This document shows, one piece after another, positions 22,162-33,269 of a stretch of DNA of 64,000 nt. Source of the stretch: Ephydatia muelleri (taxonomy: Eukaryota; Porifera; Demospongiae; Spongillida; Spongillidae); the NCBI GenBank assembly GCA_013339895.1, contig JABACO010000006.1:12822126-12886125 (forward strand). The letters are read 5' to 3'. A model generated the notes under the pieces. That model searched no databases and was not told where the DNA came from. It was given only the letters and a program-made list of their open reading frames with translations. Made by a program: the position numbers and the translations under genes. Each line of letters starts with the position of its first letter. Position 1 is the stretch's first letter.

Positions 22162-22884
22162 CCTTAATGAATTCCAAGTTGCAAGTCAATGCGCTATCTC
22201 GCTACGTATATGTGCGCACGTACGCGCACATGCAAATTAAGCTCCAATAATGATACTAATTTGAGCAATTACGCTACCGCATAGCCGGATGTATAGTACT
22301 GGTGATGTCATAAGGTCGGGCACTAAACATTTACATTGGTTAATACGCTGCGCTTGTAATTTAGGGCGGAATGAAATTAATTTTAATATGGCAACTCCCA
22401 TTTTGCCAGGAACAGGGCGGGAAGAAGCAAGGCTTTTGTACGCTCTGCTAAAAATCAACACGCAACGCAACGCAATAACTAACTTGACAGATCGATCAGG
22501 CAAGGGTACAAGGTGAGCAATGTACCAATACAAAAAATTTATAGCTTCGTTAACTACGGGTCGCGGCGACCGCAACCGTTACCTACGTCGTCGGTCCTTA
22601 CTTCAAACAGGACAAAGATTAAGACTTACCAAGAATGCAACACAGTAGTAGGGGTGTATGGCTATGAGATTCTAAAATAGCATCTGATTTGTACATATAG
22701 TTCAAGAGAAAACACTTAAACCACGAGGGGTTGAAAAAATGAAAAATGTTCCGAATAAACGCCGCGGCGTTTATCTGGGATTATACGGTATATGGTTACC
22801 GCATCACACGCAGCTGTTGCCCAACGTCATTTATTGAAGCACCATTCAGAGCAGATCAATGTAAAAGAAGTGATGCGATGGCTC

Positions 22885-23045
22885 TGAGCACAGTTGTATC
22901 CATACCTCAAATCACTTGCGTTGAATTGTATGGCTAAGTAAAGGTTCAAAGCTACCGCTCAATGACAGATATCCCGATTCTTGGTGCGATGTGTAGCGGA
23001 CATATTTCAAATTTCTAGAATATCAAAGAATTTGAATCTTGAAAA
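22885..23045. repeat. Dispersed repeat family copy
   Basis: Contains GTATGGCTAAGTAAAGGTTC, GATATCCCGATTCTTGGTGC and ATGTGTAGCGGACATATTTC, parallel to 18490-18690. It lies directly outside the pogo element. Confidence 0.5.
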
Positions 23046-23155
23046 AAAACAACATGTGTTACCCTTTTTGAACGTGTCTATTTTTGGGGGTTCATTTACT
23101 ATTATTTTATATGATGTGAATGCATTGAAGACTTGACTCCTGTGGCATGCACATG

Positions 23156-23345
23156 TGAGAAGATGGCAGGTATGTCACAGATGTGAGATGTGAGATGTGA
23201 GAAGAAGATGGCGGGTATGTCACAGATGTGAGATGTTAGAAGATGGCAGGTATGTCACAGATGTGAGATGTGAGATGTGAGAAGATGGCAGGTATGTCAC
23301 AGATGTGAGATGTGAGATGTGAGAAGAAGATGGCTGGTATGTCAC
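23156..23345. repeat. Tandem repeat of GAAGATGGCAGGTATGTCAC units
   Basis: About five irregular units of GAGAAGATGGCAGGTATGTC plus ACAGATGTGAGATGT, with variable numbers of an inner GAGATGT heptamer. No coding role seen. Confidence 0.85.
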
Positions 23346-24829
23346 AGATACAGTAACTGCACAATCTGCACGTTTCAGCTCCCCTGGTGTAAAACGTTTT
23401 TAATGGCATGTGTGTTTGCTGATATTAATAATGGGTATCAATTTGTATCATGTATTCAATAGTGTTATGATAATTAGAAGTATTTTGTATCATGATACTT
23501 GGATAAAATAATCCTTTGGACGATTGAAGCAGATTCAGGCATTGTTAATAAGAGGTTTTTGCTCAACCTATGTGCCTCAAGCTCTCACCAATGTTTTAGC
23601 AGTTTAGCTACCACAATGCAAAGGCGATTCTTTGGTAGGAGGGGCCAGCAGACCGTATCGTAGCAAGTAAAAAGCTGTGTGCGACATCAAATGAATCAAG
23701 GATACCCCTAAAACCAAACGACACGACAACGCGACTCGCCAGCATGAAAAGACAGTGCAGTGCAATGGCGCGGCATTGCGAGAAATTTCGGACGCTCATT
23801 AACAATTCCTGGCCAACTTTGCAAACGTCCGTCACATTTCCCGCGCACGCGTCCATAGAAATGTATGGGGTAAAGTTCATTTTTGAATACCATAAATCAG
23901 GGAAAGTTGCTATTTAAGTTTGAAAGAAGCCCCATGATGGATAACATGATAAGCTATCACTCTGCCAAATTTTCAGCCACTGCTGCGAGGTTCCTCATAA
24001 GGATTAGTACTCCTCCATAGAGATGTATGGAAAATTGCTTTTTATAATGATTTTTTTTCACTATTCTTTTTTGTTACTCTGAATGTAAGATAGGAAGGTA
24101 TTGTTTGACTCATTTCAGATGATGCTAATATGATCAAGGTAACTTTCTACCAGGTTCTCATGCCCATAGGTTTCTTCCCCTGGGTTCCTGGGGCACTTTT
24201 GGTCATGAGGGTACCTAGTTCAGTTGAATATATTTAAAAATTAACAAACGCCCGTGACAGTAAATTAGGGCGTTCAGTTCTGGCTGCGTTGGAAGTAAGG
24301 AACTTAACTGCACGCAAACTTGGTATGTTCTTAGTTTGGGACTATATAGGAGCGCATGTTTTTGTTCGATACTAAGCCGTTTGAAGTTTATGGTCTGTCA
24401 AACGCGGAGTAGTCCTAGGTCTATTCGATAAACATGATATGTATTAAACTACGTGTGTTTGTTTTCTGAAAAACTAAGGCATCACTGAAGGCTAAGTGTA
24501 TAAGTAAGGCCACTATAGGCCTATAGCTTTTTATATTCGACCACGTGGTGGCGCCATGACCCTGGCCTGGGAAATTAACGTTCCTTTTCTGTTGCTACTT
24601 TTCCATATGCGTGTGTGCATATCCACATTTGTCAATGTGGTCGTTCTATATAGAATTCGAAGCGGACAATCACAAAATGGTATATACGATTACGCGCGAC
24701 AGGGACAAGCCATATAAGGACAGTGCCCAATTATAATCACGTGTGATCTGAGACGACTTGTGGCTACGTAACTTATTTTACACAAATCATTCCCTTCAAC
24801 CTTGGATGTGTTCTTTTTGGCTCCCTCTG
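23346..24829. other. No recognised gene
   Basis: AT-rich sequence without convincing exons. A minus-strand frame at 23608-23880 has no recognisable motif. GACAGTGCAGTGCAATGGCG at 23750 resembles the end of the 17800-18345 repeat in inverted form. Confidence 0.4.
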
Positions 24830-24952
24830 CAGTGGCGGATCTAGGAGCGCGCGATCTCCTCGTCCGGGTTACTAGGAGCCGACAGCGACCTTCCAGACCC
24901 CCTAGCTACTGAAAGCTATTATCTATGGCAACATCTCCCCAATCCGCTACTG
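24830..24952. mobile_element. Small hAT-like MITE (CAGTGGCGGAT ends)
   Basis: CAGTGGCGGATCTAGG at the left and its imperfect inverse CCAATCCGCTACTG at the right, 123 bp. The left tip is the same as that of the element at 39909-40336. No clear target duplication. Confidence 0.5.
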
Positions 24953-25261
24953 CTTGAAGCCAACTACCCTGTATTTTAAGGGCTGTCTGTTATAGCACAA
25001 ACTTTGACGCATTGTCCAGTTTTTGATTCAAGACTGGCATTTAGAACCACTACCCCGTGGGGACATATTTCCAATGCCAACTTGGACAAATAATGGAGTA
25101 GTCTGATATGCAAGATAGTCAATGGGATGATGTACATGTAAGTGTTGACCCGTTCTCCCAGTCTTGCAATTAGACCATGTGATGGAAACGTAGAAGTTAA
25201 GGTACATGTATGTACATACGTAATGTAATGTAAATGTATGTGTGTGTGTGTGCATGCGTAC

Positions 25262-25513
25262 ATACATGTATGTATGTATGTATCGATGTATCGATGTATG
25301 TATTTATGTATGTATGTATGTATGTATGTATGTATGTATGTATGTATGTATGTATGTATGTATGTATGTATGTATGTATGTATGTATGTATGTATGTATG
25401 TATGTATGTATGTATGTATGTATGTATGTATGTATGTATGTATGTATGTATGTATGTATGTACGTACGTACGTACGTATGTATTTGTATGTATGTATGTA
25501 TGGATGTATGTAA
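25262..25513. repeat. (TATG)n tetranucleotide microsatellite
   Basis: About 55-60 GTAT units with short GTAC and GATG variants at both ends. Long frames of YVCM or YIHT repeats on both strands are artefacts. Confidence 0.95.
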
Positions 25514-25699
25514 TGCGTGTACATGTATGTACATGTATATAATTTTTCATGCATAGGTGGTTTTGGGCATGTGTAGAAACATTTTCAACTGCTCAGTATC
25601 CTGGGCTGAGAGGGAGACAATGCAGCTACAAATTTAACACAGATGAAGGCACAGACAGCTTTTAGAATAGGATTGTAAGGGGGTTAAGCTTTGCAGTGA

Positions 25700-27193
25700 C
25701 TTTTGAAGCTTGTACAGGGTAATGGTTGGTATCTTGTACCTCTGCAACATGTGCTTGTGCTGCTGTTTTTAACTATTGCTATGCCAAACACTTCACCTCC
25801 TCCCCAACACTCAGATCTTTACCTGTATTCCTACACTGAGCGGATCAATCCTGTTGGCTGGCCCACCTTCAACATTCATCATTGCAGTAAGAATGGTGGG
25901 GGCCACCAAGGTACTCAGGACTACATCATGACAATGTAGAAAACGATGCTCAAGAGATGGTCAGCCATTTGATTGTGCTGTACCGTTCCCCTTGCTCCGC
26001 ATCACGCTCCCCACCTTCCTGTCACTGTCCCCTCCTTCCCATCACTGTCCTCTCCTTCCCATCACTGTCCCCTCCTCCCCATCATTGTCCCCTCCTTCCT
26101 GTCACTGTTCCCTCCTCCCCATCACTGTTCCCTTCTCCCCCTCCTTCCCACCACTGTCCCCTCTTCCACACCACTGTTCCCTCCTCCCCATCACTGTCCC
26201 CTTCTCCTCATCACATCATGTTATCATGGCAGATTGTTTTTCTCCCAAGGTATTCCCTCCTCCCCCCAATCTGGTCAGTTAAGTTAAAAAGAACTCCTCT
26301 TGAGTGTTAATGAAGTGTACATACCTAGGTGGTCTGCCAGCAGTTCAGGTTCCAGGCTCAGTGGGGACCGCCTGGTATGGGCCAGGGATTGGACCCACCT
26401 TGATGAACAATGTGGCATGGACTGCCAGCCACCCTCCAGGTGACAAACTCAAATGGAAAGCTTTGTGTGGTCATTTAATGCCTACTGAATATGCAGACTA
26501 TGTGACATATGTATTTGGCTTTGTACATGTATGGTGTTGTCACAAGTTTGTATGTTTATGTATCAAATGTGTTGTAGAAGGCCAAAGAGCTGAGAGATGT
26601 AACTTTGTGCACAGGCGTTTGCGGCCATATATTTTGTGGACAAAAAGTATGTAATCCGAAAAATTGAAATGATTGCGTAATGCCTATAGCAACGCCCTTG
26701 ACAACCTGGAGAGCTGAAAACGTGAGCTGGTACAAAAGACAGGATGGCTACAAGCGCCATTTAAAAGCAGATTACAAAAGAAGCTACAGTTTCCTCTTTT
26801 TGATGCAAGTCATTAGGGCCAGCAATTCTTGCCACGGCAAGTTATGGCTGTTGAAAGCGGGTAACCCTCGACGTACCTTTCCTCTTCGAAGTGTGTTTTC
26901 CACGTTCCCAACCGATAGAAAGTTTGAATTCAAGCTAGAAATTAAAGGTAACAGAAGGTACTAACTAGTTCTTGTATGTTCTTGTAGCCACGATTTTTTT
27001 TTACCAGCGATACTTACTGTTGAAGTTTATCCTGAATTGCGGTATTATTATTTCATTCTTTTAGGAGGAGGCGCCACATTTTGTAGAGCTGCAATCAGTA
27101 AGTGCTCCTTAACAATGAGCAACAAATGTTTCACAGGATCTGGTACTGAATGGTACATCCTTTGCAAGGTGCATGAATGGATTGACTTCTTTC
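25700..27193 (+). other. Degenerate coding-like pieces, not identified
   Basis: Bases 25825-25890 read DLYLYSYTERINPVGWPTFN; the NPVGW core loosely resembles an MBT repeat. Bases 26330-26430 read PGIGPTLMNNVAWTASHPPG before a GTGACA donor-like site. Bases 26870-26945 read RKFEFKLEIKG before a GTAACA site. None can be joined into a clear protein. They are probably exon remnants of the transposon-like family in 26.5-31 kb. Confidence 0.3.
25998..26215. repeat. 20-bp CT-rich minisatellite
   Basis: About ten units of CTTCCCATCACTGTCCCCTC. The inverse unit (GATGGGAAGGAGGGGACAGT) occurs in two to three copies at 28648-28690, next to the chromodomain-family exon, so the array may belong to the same element in opposite orientation. 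Confidence 0.85.
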
Positions 27194-27445
27194 TCACCCC
27201 ATGAGACCGAATCCAATATGTGTTTGCCATGCCAATACGCTCTTTGAGCATATTTTATTCTTAGTTATATACCTGGAGGGCTTGTGTATATGGTTGCCAA
27301 CTAACACACCACCTAAGTATAGTTGCCTATGGATGTTAAAAGATTGGAGGGCTTCATCCAATTGCTTGACAAAGGGACCAGCAAATTCCTTGTCAGTCAC
27401 TTTGGTGCTGTTGATTATTTCCTCCTTCTGTTTGCTTGATTTCAA
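27194..27445 (-). pseudogene. Transposon-like protein fragment (GNHIHK motif)
   Basis: The minus strand encodes KVTDKEFAGPFVKQLDEAL, QSFNIHRQLYLGGVLVGNHIHK, then runs to a stop. The SFN-x-x-RQ-x-Y-x-GG-x-x-VGNH-x-HK pattern is, from memory, that of a repetitive uncharacterised protein family in sponge and cnidarian genomes. The same family appears to supply the plus-strand exons at 29335-30840. Isolated and broken here. Confidence 0.5.
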
Positions 27446-28699
27446 TCAGTGTTTGTTTAATCCTTACCATCTTCTCTACAGACTGTCTCATGTCTTCCAC
27501 CTGCTGGACGATAATCTGAGTTTGACCTATGCCATGAACCACTGGATGGTACAGTCAGTGCATACCAATGCCCTACATGGTAGCTCCAAGCTCCAGTGGT
27601 TGGCTCACAATCATTAGGCATATGGGACACCACCAGAATTACTGGATGATTGGAACTGTGCTCATCCAGTGAAAATCCCATTTGGATGGGAGGGGCAACT
27701 GCACGAATGCCAGCAACAATTTTGTGTGGATTTAAGTTTGCTGGTTGACAAAGTAAGTGTAAACTTACATGTATACATACATGTATACATGCATCAATTC
27801 AGTACACATAATTATTTTATGGTACCTTCTTGCAGACAACTGCTGTGTGCACTGTCCAATCAAAAGGGCGAAGTAAACTATGTACTCTTCAGATAATTTC
27901 CATCCATCACTTATTTGCATAAACAAAAGATTGTGGGTGAGTGGCCCATTATGTCATTGCCTGAGTGCAAATCGTCTGCAAACTCTCTGCACTTGTATGA
28001 ACTCCTTTTTCCCCTTTCTAGCCTCCGTCAAGAAGCGGCCATACACTCTGCATCGCTGGTTTACCTTCATTACGTGGATCCCCATACAATACTGCCCCTT
28101 TTATTCATAAAAAACTCACGTCTAGATCACAGGTTTAAAAAAATCGTGGCTAGTTCTGTGTGTTGTATATGTGTTTCCCCATGTGTGCTGATGAGCGTTA
28201 TTGCTCGCCAAACGTTTTCTATCGGTTGGTTCCTCCACTACGCACGCTTAAAGTAACCCCCTCTTTTCCCGCCAAAGACACATGGGCGTGAAAACGGGCT
28301 GCGCATATCACTGATAATAATGCTTGTACTTGCGCGTCGATGGTTTTGTTTACAGATATGTTACAGCATTTGCAGATGCTATTTATTTTTACTAAACGTC
28401 TCAAAGTAAGTATGATTTGTGGTTCGCAAAACATGAACAGTATAATGAGATATGATATTACTGTTGGTTTTGGCTCTTTGTAAATTACGGTATTGTCTAA
28501 TTTGTCCAGCCGCAAACGTCCGTGTGTGGTTTCATTTGTACCACCTATTTAATTAGGAGGGTTATTAGTTGTGGGTTTTATGTAAACGTTTCCCATCCCT
28601 GAGGGCTAGTGAGAAAGATTGTTCCTGACAACTGGAATACCTACTGTGATGGGAAGGAGGGGACAGTGATGGGAAGGAGGGGACAGTGATACTACTAAA

Positions 28700-29300
28700 A
28701 CTTCCTCAAAGCTCCTTGCCTTGGGCATTACTGTTCCATCATCTTGCTTGATAAAAGTCCTAGATGACCATTTCAACTTACTGTGTAAGCGAATAGGGAA
28801 GTCAATGGTGCATCCATCACCCAACTTATCATGACACTTGGACCAGGAAGGAAAGTATTCAGTATTGAAATCTTCATTTTCATACCAGCGCCCTAGTCCA
28901 TGCCTCAGAGGGTCCTTTCCTTTCCAAACAAACGTCTGTTCTAAATGGTTCTGTAAACTTAAAGGAACGATTAACTCCACATTTTAGTGATGCAGATACG
29001 TAAGCTAAAAATGTTGAAACATTATTCAGGAGTGCACGAAGAGGTGGTTCAGGGTGGGTGTAGCATCTGCAATGGGATGTTGAGATACAGTAAAATCACA
29101 TGATATTAATTTGACCACACTGAACTACTTAATTCCTACATGGAGGGGGGGGGGGGGGGTGTATGTGGGACAATGCATTAGGCACACCCTTACTGGTCTG
29201 CATCAAACGTCATGGCGTCTTCCATCAGCCATGAACACTCTTCCTTAGAATAGCCTTGCCAAAGTACAAGGTGTTCAGAACATGCCTGTGTGTGCACACT
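28700..29300 (-). pseudogene. Chromodomain-containing protein fragment
   Basis: Minus strand. The piece 29190-29300 encodes EHLVLWQGYSKEECSWLMED, a clear chromodomain core (compare the YLVKWKGY...EE.TWEPE pattern), ending at a GTAAGG donor-like site near 29190. The piece about 28710-28977 encodes VELIVPLSLQNHLEQTF, GRWYENEDFNTEYFPSWSK and GDGCTIDFPIRLHSKLKW, which is protein-like but of unknown family. Chromodomains bind methylated histone tails and occur both in chromatin proteins and in retrotransposon integrases. The N-terminal half of the domain and a start codon are not found. The gene is broken or most exons are unrecognised. Confidence 0.55.
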
Positions 29301-29334
29301 GCGTCCGGTAAGAGTGTTCGCATTTCTCTTTTGA

Positions 29335-30840
29335 TTCGGATGCACAAAGAGAAGAAAGGAGAGAACTAGAAGTAAATGCGATAGCCTTCCAAGAGCAAGC
29401 AAAGTTAAAGCTGCTAGATCGGAGCTCAACATAACAGTGAAACTATTTAGTATCCCAATGTTTGATGGGTCTTATAGGCACGTTGAAACGGCAATTCGGG
29501 AGGAGATAACTAGACTGGTTAGTGTTTTTACAAATATCAGTAATATATGGACAGTGTGTCTAGCAAAAAGAAAAGTAACGCGCACATGGAAATGTATGGG
29601 TAACTATAAATTCAGTGCCCAATAACTTTATGATGGATAGTCCAATTTTGGGTTTGTAAACATGTAATTTGATAGAGGCTTATGAAAATAAATAAATAAT
29701 AATAAAAAATAATTGAAAACTTGAAAAACTACCCAGAAGGGTGATTTTGTCCCATATTGTATATCTTTGCATTCATTTGCAGCTTGGGGAATGTCCAACT
29801 TTGTTCCAGCTTGGTGAGAAGATTCCTGTAAAATTCAGTGGTGATGGTGCTAAAATTTCAAGCAACATGATGATCTTGTCTTTTTCTATCTTAGTCCCTC
29901 AAGGCAGATATTTATCAGAAACTGGTAAGTGTGTGTGTGCGTGTGTGTGTGTGTGTGTGTGCGTGTGTGTGTGTGTGTGCGTGTACCTGCATGTAGTACC
30001 TGCATTACACACATGCAGATGCATGGTGATTGCTAACTGCTGTAAAAACATGAATTACAGAGACAATAGGCAATGAATAATATGGCTGCCCACAGTCAAG
30101 TTCTAACATCACTCACTTAGCATGCAGTCACTACATGCCACATATGTGACCCAAACCAACAGTAACTACACACTTGCCAAGGAGGGATGCATACATGTAG
30201 ATCTGTGTACAACATTGTAATGATAAATCTGCATCCTTTCCCCCTCAAAATAAGTAATCTGTTTCTGAACATGCAAGCAACCACACTATAGCTGTCGTCA
30301 AAGGTTGTGAAGACTATGAGACCATATCAAAGGTATTTGGGATTTGAAGGTAAGCAGAAGGCCTGACTGATCAGTAATGTGGTTCATTAACATGGAAGGC
30401 AGGACTTTCAAGAGCTTTGCAATACCTTATCTGCTGAAGTGCCAATTCATCCTGACACTATACACCCAGAACGTTAAGGTGTAGGTAGTACTGAGAACTG
30501 TTACTGATTATATTTTCTATTAGGCAAAGCAATGGATTGATAGCTTCCTGTCAATACCTGCAGGAGGTTACGAAAAAAGTCATGTTACACCATACATGCA
30601 CTGTATGGTATACCATGTACCAGAGTGCATTAGATGGTATGGTAATCTACAAAAGTTTTCAGGCCAAGGTGTGTATATCAATTGATGGGTGATTCTGAAT
30701 GGAAACTGCAGTGCAATTTTTTTATATGCTTAGGTGTTGAAAAACACAACGGCAATGCAAAGAGGGCGTACTTCTCTAGCAATAAATGGAATGCCTCCAT
30801 GGACATTATCAGAACAGAAGCCAGGATTGACTGCTTATGA
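29335..30840 (+). pseudogene. Transposon-like uncharacterised protein, exon series
   Basis: Plus-strand pieces: 29335-29517 (KLFSIPMFDGSYRHVETAI), 29783-29924 (VKFSGDGAKISSNMMILSFS), about 30285-30340 (NHTIAVVKGCEDYETISK), 30564-30668 (VTPYMHCMVYHVPECIRWYG) and 30734-30840 (GVEKHNGNAKRAYFSSNKW, TGA). The junctions 29517/29783 (phase 0) and 30668/30734 (phase 1) fit well. The third piece cannot be joined in frame, and the section normally before the fourth is missing although a related GNHIHK section lies on the minus strand at 27194-27445. It is read as a decayed copy of a repetitive protein family, not a host gene. No catalytic motif recognised. Confidence 0.5.
29932..29979. repeat. (GT)n microsatellite
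   Basis: About 24 GT units with two GCGT interruptions, directly after a splice donor-like site. Confidence 0.85.
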
Positions 30841-31169
30841 AAGTATGCTACATCGAAAAGGCATTACACCAAGCACAATGATGAATACTGGCTCCATGGA
30901 GGCATTCAGGCTGTAAGAAGATCTTGGAGGAATACAACACAACCAGATACCTGCACCACTCCTCCCTCATCCTCATCATCTAGCACCACCTCTCCTTCCT
31001 CCTCCACCTGCACACACACATAGTGCATTGTGTGCGTTTGTACTGTTGTCTCATAAATTAGATATTTAATGGGTCCTTCACATCATTTCTGATTGACTGA
31101 TAACATTGCTTAGTGAAATTAACATTTGGGGAGGATCCCCAGATCCACAGTGTAGTTACACAAGTAAAA

Positions 31170-31390
31170 ATATTCTCTTTGAGAAACTTGGTGGGATATA
31201 GAACTTAAAGGCAAAGGTGGTGTAAAAAAGGAAGGGAACAAGGGTAGTATGAACACATGAACAACGTAATGTTCTACAATGTGTGCTACACTCTAAACAT
31301 AGGACTACTCCGTTTTTCCTTATCATTAACCCTTTTCTCCTTGCTTTTGATATCACTATTGCCTCATAGTTACTATTGACCAAAGATAGT
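31170..31390. repeat. Dispersed copy of fold-back MITE arm
   Basis: AATATTCTCTTTGAGAAACTTG, GGTGGTGTAAAAAAGGAAGG and AACAAGGGTAGT match the arm of the fold-back element at 35543-35828 and, inverted, 42590-42905. Only one arm is present. Confidence 0.6.
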
Positions 31391-32528
31391 CGACCCTAAT
31401 CATATGCACATTAGGGTATTTCTAACAATACAGATACACATCTGATCCCTATAAGCTTCCACAAGAAGTACCAGTACCTGTATATACATGTCCCGTGATT
31501 GCCACGTACAAATGTAGTAAGGTAGGTAGCTTTGTGTACATGTACGACACACCATTGAGTGGCCTTAACTTTTCGCTGAATGAGCATGTTCAGGACTCTG
31601 ACAATATCGTTGTCTTTTAGCAGCCCGTTCCCTTTGAGGCTCTGGTTTGTAGCTTGCTTGTGGGTGATGCTGACCACCAACTTGATGTACCCAGACCCTC
31701 GTATATCTCCCTACATAGCGTATACGCCGGGAGTGCAGGAAAGTTTGGCGGCCACGTTTTTTGGTGTTCCCAGAAGGGACACAAACTTCAACAGAATGGA
31801 TACAACAGATTAGGGCGCCACAGAACAGAACATGGGTTAGGGTTATGAACTATTAGCGACAAGGTGCAAAGTGGAGTGTGGTTAACGACCCCGATGGACC
31901 TATCTATACTAGTACTATACCCAAAAGAACGAAAGCCACCTATATGATTTCAGCAATTATTATTCTAACAACTATTAGGAAAACCATAGATACTAGAGTA
32001 ATATCTATGGGAAAACAACCTTTCTCGACTTTAGTCAGAGTAGTAAACGGCTCGTACGATGGTCCTTGTGTAATGAAATCCAAAAGGAGCGCACCGTCAA
32101 GAGAAGAACTGTTCACACGCCAGTAGTCTAGATAGTAATTGAGTCAGGATGCATGCACATACGATATCCGGCCGTAACAATAACATAGTTAAATAACCGT
32201 TCATGTGACCTCTGGAAGGCAGGGGCACGAGTTGCAATCTAACGCGTATGACTGACGCGCATGCGTATGGTTAGATCACTAAAATCGACGATAGCCTTAG
32301 TTTGGCAGGATTTATGTAAAAGCAATGGCCTCACCTAACTTCCCTACCATACAGACGTATAATTAATTAATTAAAAGGCGAAAACAATAATATATATTTT
32401 AATATTAATTAGCTGTTTTAATAACGTGATAAATCTCTAAAGTGTCTGGTGAGTTTAATGGTGAAATCAGAATTTTTAAATCCCAATTCTAAGCCGAGTT
32501 ATGCACTGATGTCCACAATTTCTGGACA
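31391..32528. other. No recognised gene
   Basis: Open frames at 31411-31680 (minus) and 31580-31850 (plus) overlap. Neither has a recognisable domain. The rest is AT-rich and featureless. Confidence 0.4.
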
Positions 32529-33045
32529 TGGCCTCAGCGGGTCTCACGCATCGCGCATACATGTGCGATGAAAACCGAAACACTCATGTTGTATTCAGGA
32601 AAGGAGTTTTTAAGTTCAATCCCAATCGACTATCTTTACTAAATGTATTCAATTTATGATACTTCTCGTAAAAATATTATGCTTTCCAGGTATTGAAAAT
32701 ACTGTACACACACACAAATGACAGACATCACGTTGATACCACAAGAACATCAAACAAACACATGCACACACAAAGTCACTTCAGTAAGTGGCATAATATT
32801 GAGACAGCTCAGACCTCATAGGCCATGGCTGCCCTCGTGTAGGGGTCCAAATTCATATCCACACGTCTGCCTTCTAACACAAGTTTGGAGGACTGCTCAG
32901 CAAAAAACTGCACCTAGTGACTGGATGGATGGTGATGTCAGATCTACACCAACTGAGGTGTTCAGAGGTGTCGGGCATACACCCAGTGAGGTGTTCAGGG
33001 GTGTCTGCCCTTCATGGCCATCCAGTGAGGTGCTCAGAAGTCGTG
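32529..33045 (+). repeat. Interspersed repeat, inverted partner of 17800-18345
   Basis: Reverse-complement match to 17800-18345, starting at GGCCTCAGCGGG and ending in the repeated GGTGTTCAGAGGTGTCGGGC-type units. The copies differ by small indels. It breaks off after GCTCAGAAGTCGTGACAC. Confidence 0.75.
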
Positions 33046-33269
33046 ACACATGACTGTATTATGTCCGGGTGCAGTTTGTGTTTGCAGGCATACTGGTACA
33101 ATGTACGTAATGACAGCCTCTCACTCATTCAGTATATTCTGAAATAGTGCTTGCTGATGCAGGGGTGTGCTAAATATAGGCCTAGTTCATTTTACCATGT
33201 GTCATTCCTATCAAATCTTGTTTCAGTGCTTTTTGCACCACCATTGTCTTAGTAATGTCTTTTTGATTG

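Larger units (their letters stand above)
19124..22788 (-). mobile_element. pogo/Tigger-type transposon with ~720-bp inverted ends
   Basis: Both tips read CCGTATAATCCCAGATAAAC in inverted orientation and are flanked by TA (19122-19123 and 22789-22790), the target duplication of Tc1/mariner/pogo elements. Left arm 19124-19843 and right arm 22067-22788 are inverted copies about 720 bp long. They include the first roughly 95 bases of the transposase ORF; homology stops at GCTGCAGCAAG. Close to each tip is a perfect 20-bp palindrome with centre CGCCGCGGCG. The central spacer 19844-20769 is unrelated sequence with a 22-bp minisatellite. Confidence 0.88.

Noticed and set aside
24976..25556. Tyr-Ile-His-Thr and Met-Tyr-Val-Cys repeat proteins
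   Set aside because: Readings of the (TATG)n microsatellite in all frames.
25825..25890. MBT repeat
   Set aside because: Only the NPVGW core resembles MBT. The rest of the domain cannot be found, so it is not claimed as such.
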